Shown piece after piece: positions 59,344 through 64,000 of a stretch of DNA of 64,000 nt. The stretch is from Orientallactaga sibirica. Lineage: Eukaryota > Chordata > Mammalia > Rodentia > Dipodidae. Positions within the stretch are counted from its first letter, which is position 1. The number at the start of each line of letters is the position of its first letter. Made by a program: the position numbers and the translations under genes. The notes below the pieces were generated by a model that had not been told where the DNA came from, did no database searches, and saw only the letters and a program-made list of their open reading frames with translations. Location: contig JAEOAD010000015.1 of NCBI GenBank assembly GCA_036365145.1, forward strand, positions 10,471,501 to 10,535,500. The letters are read 5' to 3'.

Positions 59344-60326
59344 GAATACCAATCAGAAATACTAGAAATGAAAAAGAGTATCAAATAGAAAATTCTGTAG
59401 AAAATCTTACCAGTAGAATGGATCCAGGAGAGGACTAAAAAAAAAAAAAAATCTTAAAATTCATTTGGAAGCACAAAAACCCTTGAATATCCAAAACAAT
59501 TTTGAGAAAAAAAAAAAAAACACCACCACCACCAACAACAAAGCCCGGCAGTATCACCAGACCTGATTTTAAGCTATATTACAGAGCCATAGTAACAAAA
59601 ACAGCATGGTACTGGCACAAAAACAGACACATAGATCAATGGAACAGAATAGAGGACCCAGATGTAAGTATAGGCAGCTACAGCCACTTGATCTCAAAAA
59701 ATAATAATAAGCCAAAACTATTCATTGGAAAAAAGACAACCTCTTCAACAAATGGTGCTGGTAAAACTGGATATCTATATATAGAATGATGAAAATGTAT
59801 ATTTATCTCTCTCCATGTACAATAATTACATTGAAGTGGATCAACAACCTTAATATCAGACCTGAAACTCTGAAACTGCTAGAGGAAAAAGTAGGGGAAA
59901 CCCTCTAATATACTGGCATAGGCAATGACTTTCTGAATATAACTCCAGGTGCTCAGGAATTAAAACCACTAATCAACCACTGGGACCTCATGAAATTACA
60001 AAGCTTTTGTATAGTAAAGGACACTGTGAATGAAGAGACAACCTACAGAATGAAAGAAAAATCTATTCCAGCTATACATCTGACAAAGGATTAATATTCA
60101 GGATATACAAAGAACTAAAAAAAAAAAAAGTAAATAAGAAATCAACCCAATTAAAATGTGGGCTATGGAAGTAAATAAAGAGTTCTCAAAGAAAGAAATA
60201 CAGATTGTGATAAACATCTGAAAAAAATGTTCTACATCCTTAGCCATCAGGAAATGCAAATTAAAACTGCTTTGAGAGTCCATCTCACTCCTGTCAGAAT
60301 GGCTACCATCAAGAAAACAAATGACA

Positions 60327-60487
60327 GCCGGGCGTGGTGGCACACGCCTTTAATCCCAGCACTCGGGAGGCAGAGGTAGGAGGATCGCTGAGAGTTCGAG
60401 GCCACCCTGAGACTACATAGTTAATTCCAGGTCAGCCTGGACCAGAGTGAGACCCTACCTCGCAAAAAAACAAAAAAAAGAAAAGAA
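60327..60487 (+). mobile_element. Young B1 SINE in L1 ORF2
   Basis: It is near consensus from 'gccgggcgtggtggcac'. The perfect 16 bp target duplication aagaaaacaaatgaca lies at 60311-60326 and 60488-60503. Confidence 0.97.
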
Positions 60488-61499
60488 AAGAAAACAAATG
60501 ACAATAAATGTTGGTGAGGATGAGGAGGAACACTTCTACACTGTTGGTGGGAATGTAATTTGGTCCAGCCATTGTGGAAATCAGTGTGGAGGTTCCTGAG
60601 ACAGCTAAAAATAGATTTGCCATATGACCCAGCTATACCACTCCTAGGCATATATCCTAAGGACTTGTCTCACTACCTTAGAGATACTTCCTCAACCATG
60701 TTTTTGGCTGCTCTATTCACAATAGGTAGGAAATGGAATCAGCCTAGATGTCCCTCAACTGATGAGTGGATAATGAAGGTGTGGTGCATTTATACAATGG
60801 AGTTCTATTCAGCAGGAAAGGAAAATGAAATTTGCAGGGAAATGGATGGACTTGGGAGGGATTATACTTAGTGATGTAACCCTGATCCAGAAAGCCAAGC
60901 GTTGCTTGTTCTCTCTCATATGAGAATCCTAGTTACAAATGTTTGGACTTATATGTGAGTTGGAATAAAACTCAGTAGCAGAGGCCAGTAAGCTAGAAAG
61001 GAGCTATAAGGAAGGCAGGAGAGGGGAGGATGTAAGGGGATGATATTGTATATATGTAAGTAGATGAACAGATTACTGGAGGTGGAAAGGCCTAAGTGAG
61101 GTCAGGGGAAGAGATTGAGTAAAAGAAAGGTGGGGGAGGGTTAATTAAAATTTAAGAGGGTATGAATAAGTCATATGGTGTTGTAGTCAGGTTTACAATG
61201 CTGGCAGAAATCACCCAACCAAGAGCAGCTTGTGGGGAAAAAAAGGTTTATTTTGGCTTACAGACTTGAGGGGAAGCTCCAGGATGGCAGGGGGAAACGA
61301 CAGCATGAACAGAGGGTGGACATCACCTCCTGCCCAACAACAGATGGACCACAGCAACAGGAGAGTGTGTCCAACACTGGCAAGGGGAAACTGGCTATAA
61401 TACCCATAAGCCCACCCCCAACAATACATTGCCTTCAGGAAGCATTAACTCCCAGATCTCCATCAGCTGGGGACCTAGCATTCAGAACAACTAACTTTA

Positions 61500-61870
61500 T
61501 TTATTTGAGAGAGAGAAGGAGGCAGAGAGAGTGAGAGAGAGAACAGGCATGCCAGGGCCTCCAGCCACTGCAAACGAACTCCAGATGCATGTGCCCCTTT
61601 GTGCATCTGGCTTACATGGGTCCTGGAGAATCAAACAGAATAGAGGACCCAGATGTAAGTATAGGCAGCTACAGCCACCTGATCTCAAAAAATAATAATA
61701 ATAAGCCAAAACTATTCATTGGAAAAAAGACAACCTCTTCAACAAATGGTGCTGGTAAAACTGGATATTTATATATAGAATGATGAAAATGTATATTTAT
61801 CTCTCTCCATGCACAATAATTACATTGAAGTGGATCAAACGCCTTAACCACTAAGCCTTCTCTTCAGCCA
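61500..61870 (-). mobile_element. tRNA-derived SINE carrying a 205 bp L1 patch
   Basis: The SINE is flanked by cagaacaactaacttta and cagaatacctaacttta. Its normal body is 61500-61633 and 61839-61870. Between them, 61634-61838 replaces about two dozen expected bases with a piece of L1 ORF2. Confidence 0.92.
61634..61838 (+). repeat. Copied L1 segment (source 59643-59844)
   Basis: By eye it matches 59643-59844 with three substitutions and one 3 bp insertion (an extra aat). The edges coincide with short matches, aacag on the left and atcaa on the right, shared by SINE and L1. This suggests templated DNA synthesis rather than retrotransposition. Confidence 0.9.
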
Positions 61871-63437
61871 CAGAATACCTAACTTTATAGGGGACATCTG
61901 AATCAAACCATCATATTCCATCCCTGGTCCCCATAAACTGATAACCATCCATGATATAAAATACAATGCATTCAGTCCAACTTTAAAAGTCTCCATAGTT
62001 TTATCAATCCCAATGATGTTAAAAATTACCATAGTCCAAAGTCTTTTAACTAAGCCCTAATACTAAAAACAAACAAACAAACAAAAAAATAATGGCACAG
62101 AATAAACATTCACACTGCAAAAAATGACATTGGGCATAGCAAAGAAACATTCAACCAACACAAGATTTAAACAGGGCAAACATCAAACTCTGTAGCTCCA
62201 AGTCCAACAACTCTAGTCAGTGACAAATCTCCAAGCTTGATAATTCTAACCAGCAACAAGTTACAATTCCACCCCTCCAGCTAGGCTTCTCACAGTCCTG
62301 GAAAACTTCATCCAGGGTCAGCAGCTCTCCTTAGCAGCCATCTCGTGGTCCTGGCACCTCCACTGGGTCTCTACTACAACCCACGGTTCATCCTCACAGC
62401 ACCATCGGGTTTCCATGCAGGCATCCAGCAAACCTGCTTCACACTGCCCACAGCCATCTCCAAAACACAAGGCCATGTTGCAGATTAAATGACCCTCTCT
62501 GTCCTGCATTTCTTATACTCCACAATGCCAGATGGGGTGCCAATTTGTTAATCTGGGGGGGAATAAAGCAGACTTTGAAGAACAGGATGCTCCTTGAGAA
62601 TTCAGGCCCCATCAAAAAACTACATTCTTTCTGGGTTCCAATGCAGATCAGCTAGCCCAATCTCAATGGCTGTAATCTCTCAATTACAGCTGAACAGGCA
62701 GCAGTTTCACCCAAAGATTTTTTTTTTTTTTCTGTACCATATCCCTCTGCTCACATCACTCTGTTTCTATGCAAAGCAACCACACACAAGTTCTCAGGAC
62801 ATAGGCATAAACAGCAAGCCTCTCACACAAACTACTTCTTAGCCCAGTTCAGGCAAAGCTCTTTCTCACCCTCACAAGCCAAACCTCACAGTCCATAGTT
62901 CTTACTGTATACAGGTCTGAGTTTGACCAGAATAGTCCATCAAGCTGTACTTACAGCACTGCAAGGCATCTCTTAAGCCAAGATTTCAAATCCTCCCACA
63001 TTCCTCTTGAAAATCAGCTCCAAAAGGCCAAAGCCACATAGTCAAGTGTCTAGCAGCAATCCCACTCCTCTGGTACCAACTTTACTGTTGTAGTCAGGTT
63101 CATATTGCTGGTAGAACTTACCTGACCAAGAGCAGCTTGTGGGAAAAATGGTTTATTTTGGCTTACAGGTGCAAGGGGAAGCTCCATGATGGCTGAGTAA
63201 AGCAACAGCACAAACAGATGATGGACATCACTTCCTGGCCAACAACAGATGGACCACAACAACAGGAGTGTGTGCTCAACACTGGCAAGGGAAACTGGCT
63301 GTAATACCCATAAGCCCACCCCCCAACAATACACTGCCTCCAGGAAGTGTTAATTCTCAAATCTCCATCAGCTGGGAACCTAGTATTCAGAACACCTAAG
63401 TTTATAGGAGACACCTGAATCAAACCACCACATATGG

Positions 63438-63799
63438 TGTAGCAGACAGCTTCAGGTTCACTGAGATGAACTTCCGTACCAGGCACAGTTATGGAGAAAG
63501 GGATATTTATTGAAGCTTACAGATCCAGGGGAAGTTACATAATGGCAGAAGAAGCTGATCTGCTGCTTCTTCACAGGACCAAACACAGAGAAAAAAGCCA
63601 CAGGCCCAAAGCCACACAGCACAGTGTACTTCAGGAACTCCAGCTAGCACACTTTGTATATCTTTAGATTTAAATTGTAATCTTAAACCCACTACCACAC
63701 CTTAAGATCCACCCAGTGACACTGCCTCCAGCCAGGTGCTGCAGATACAAACTAATAAAACACCGAATATATTGGGGGCCATCTATTCAAACTACCACA
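63438..63799 (-). mobile_element. MaLR solo LTR (type B) at the same target as the type A element
   Basis: Plus-strand ends are TGTAGCAGAC and AACTACCACA. It is flanked by tatgg at 63433-63437 and 63800-63804, the same five bases that bound the neighbouring element. Confidence 0.9.
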
Positions 63800-64000
63800 T
63801 ATGGTAACCTACTTTTTTTTTGAAAATGACACATCCAGAAGCCATAGATTGTTAATAGAAAATTTTCAGTGCCAGGGATGGGACACTTTCCAGTGAGTTG
63901 TTGGCCAAGAGGGGTGGTCCTTGACGCTCCCAAAACATTACAGGCCATTACAGAGGCTCTTGTTTTCTGACCAGGAATAGATGGTAAGACTCTATTGCTG

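Larger units (their letters stand above)
61179..63432 (-). mobile_element. MaLR element (type A) inserted in the L1 3' UTR
   Basis: The target duplication is tatgg (61174-61178, 63433-63437). The 3' LTR is 61179-61913 (enlarged by a SINE with an L1 patch), the internal region 61914-63085, and the 5' LTR 63086-63432. TGGTACCA (63071-63078), next to the 5' LTR, with 'aatcccactcc' beside it, fits a tRNA-Leu primer site. There is no coding frame of note. Confidence 0.9.
57420..64000 (+). mobile_element. L1 LINE, internally deleted and invaded
   Basis: The 5' UTR starts about 57420 ('ggacttttggataagatgg'). An ORF1-like coiled-coil region follows at 58890-59090 and 59343-59440 ('ttcaaagaaatcaaagaag'). 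It then jumps to the last part of ORF2. At 59555-59789 the peptide [13 protein letters not shown], then DQWNRIEDP is read. At 60560-60871 [19 protein letters not shown] and LLGIYPKD are read. These are ORF2 C-terminal motifs, with frameshifts between them. Most of ORF1 and the endonuclease and reverse transcriptase domains are missing, so it cannot move itself. The 3' UTR runs 60890-61178 and resumes at 63800, beyond the window end. SINEs (58200, 58340, 59093, 60327) and two MaLR elements lie inside. Confidence 0.85.

Overview
The window is mammalian nuclear DNA from a rodent. It is packed with B1 SINEs, a tRNA-derived SINE with a 'ggctggagagatggctta' head, B4-like (tRNA/ID + B1) SINEs, ERVL-MaLR LTRs and a rodent-type L1. 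The exact B1 consensus (ending 'gagaccctacctcg') and the tRNA-SINE resemble what I remember of jerboa (Jaculus / Dipodoidea) sequence. That assignment is from memory and is moderate in confidence. I find no intact protein-coding gene, no RNA gene outside SINE heads, no CRISPR array and no CpG island. The open reading frames are short, sit mostly in repeats, and show no recognisable non-repeat domain. The one exception is a broken 46-codon piece of RABL3.

Layout. 0-17.6 kb: mixed unique DNA with B1/B4/tRNA SINEs, two MaLR solo LTRs (717, 4315) and a 1.3 kb LTR-like repeat (6190-7511). 17.6-24.5 kb: a candidate conserved non-coding block, an inverted pair of a ~230 bp sequence flanking two stacked SINEs, a (GCA)19 microsatellite and an LTR-like repeat on the minus strand. 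24.5-27.2 kb: a RABL3 retrocopy inserted in the tail of a B4-like SINE and loaded with five same-orientation B1s. 28.4-34 kb: a cluster of retroviral-type LTRs with TATA and polyadenylation signals. 34.2-37.4 kb: a MaLR provirus with an internal tandem duplication. 37.4-50.6 kb: mostly unique, with a nested pair of LTRs at 44-45.4 kb. 50.6-53.8 kb: an L2 fragment split by a complete MaLR element. 53.8-57.4 kb: a candidate conserved block and an ERVK-like solo LTR with a 6 bp target duplication. 57.4-64 kb: an internally deleted L1 whose 3' UTR carries two MaLR insertions at one and the same 5 bp target.

These elements do not work together as a pathway. The window is best read as intergenic or intronic DNA that records successive retrotransposition events. 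The most informative observations are the RABL3 retrocopy, which seems to preserve a splice junction into an antisense SINE; a 205 bp L1 patch copied into a SINE from about 2 kb away; and re-use of the same insertion target. I see no evidence for a new enzymatic or defence system here.
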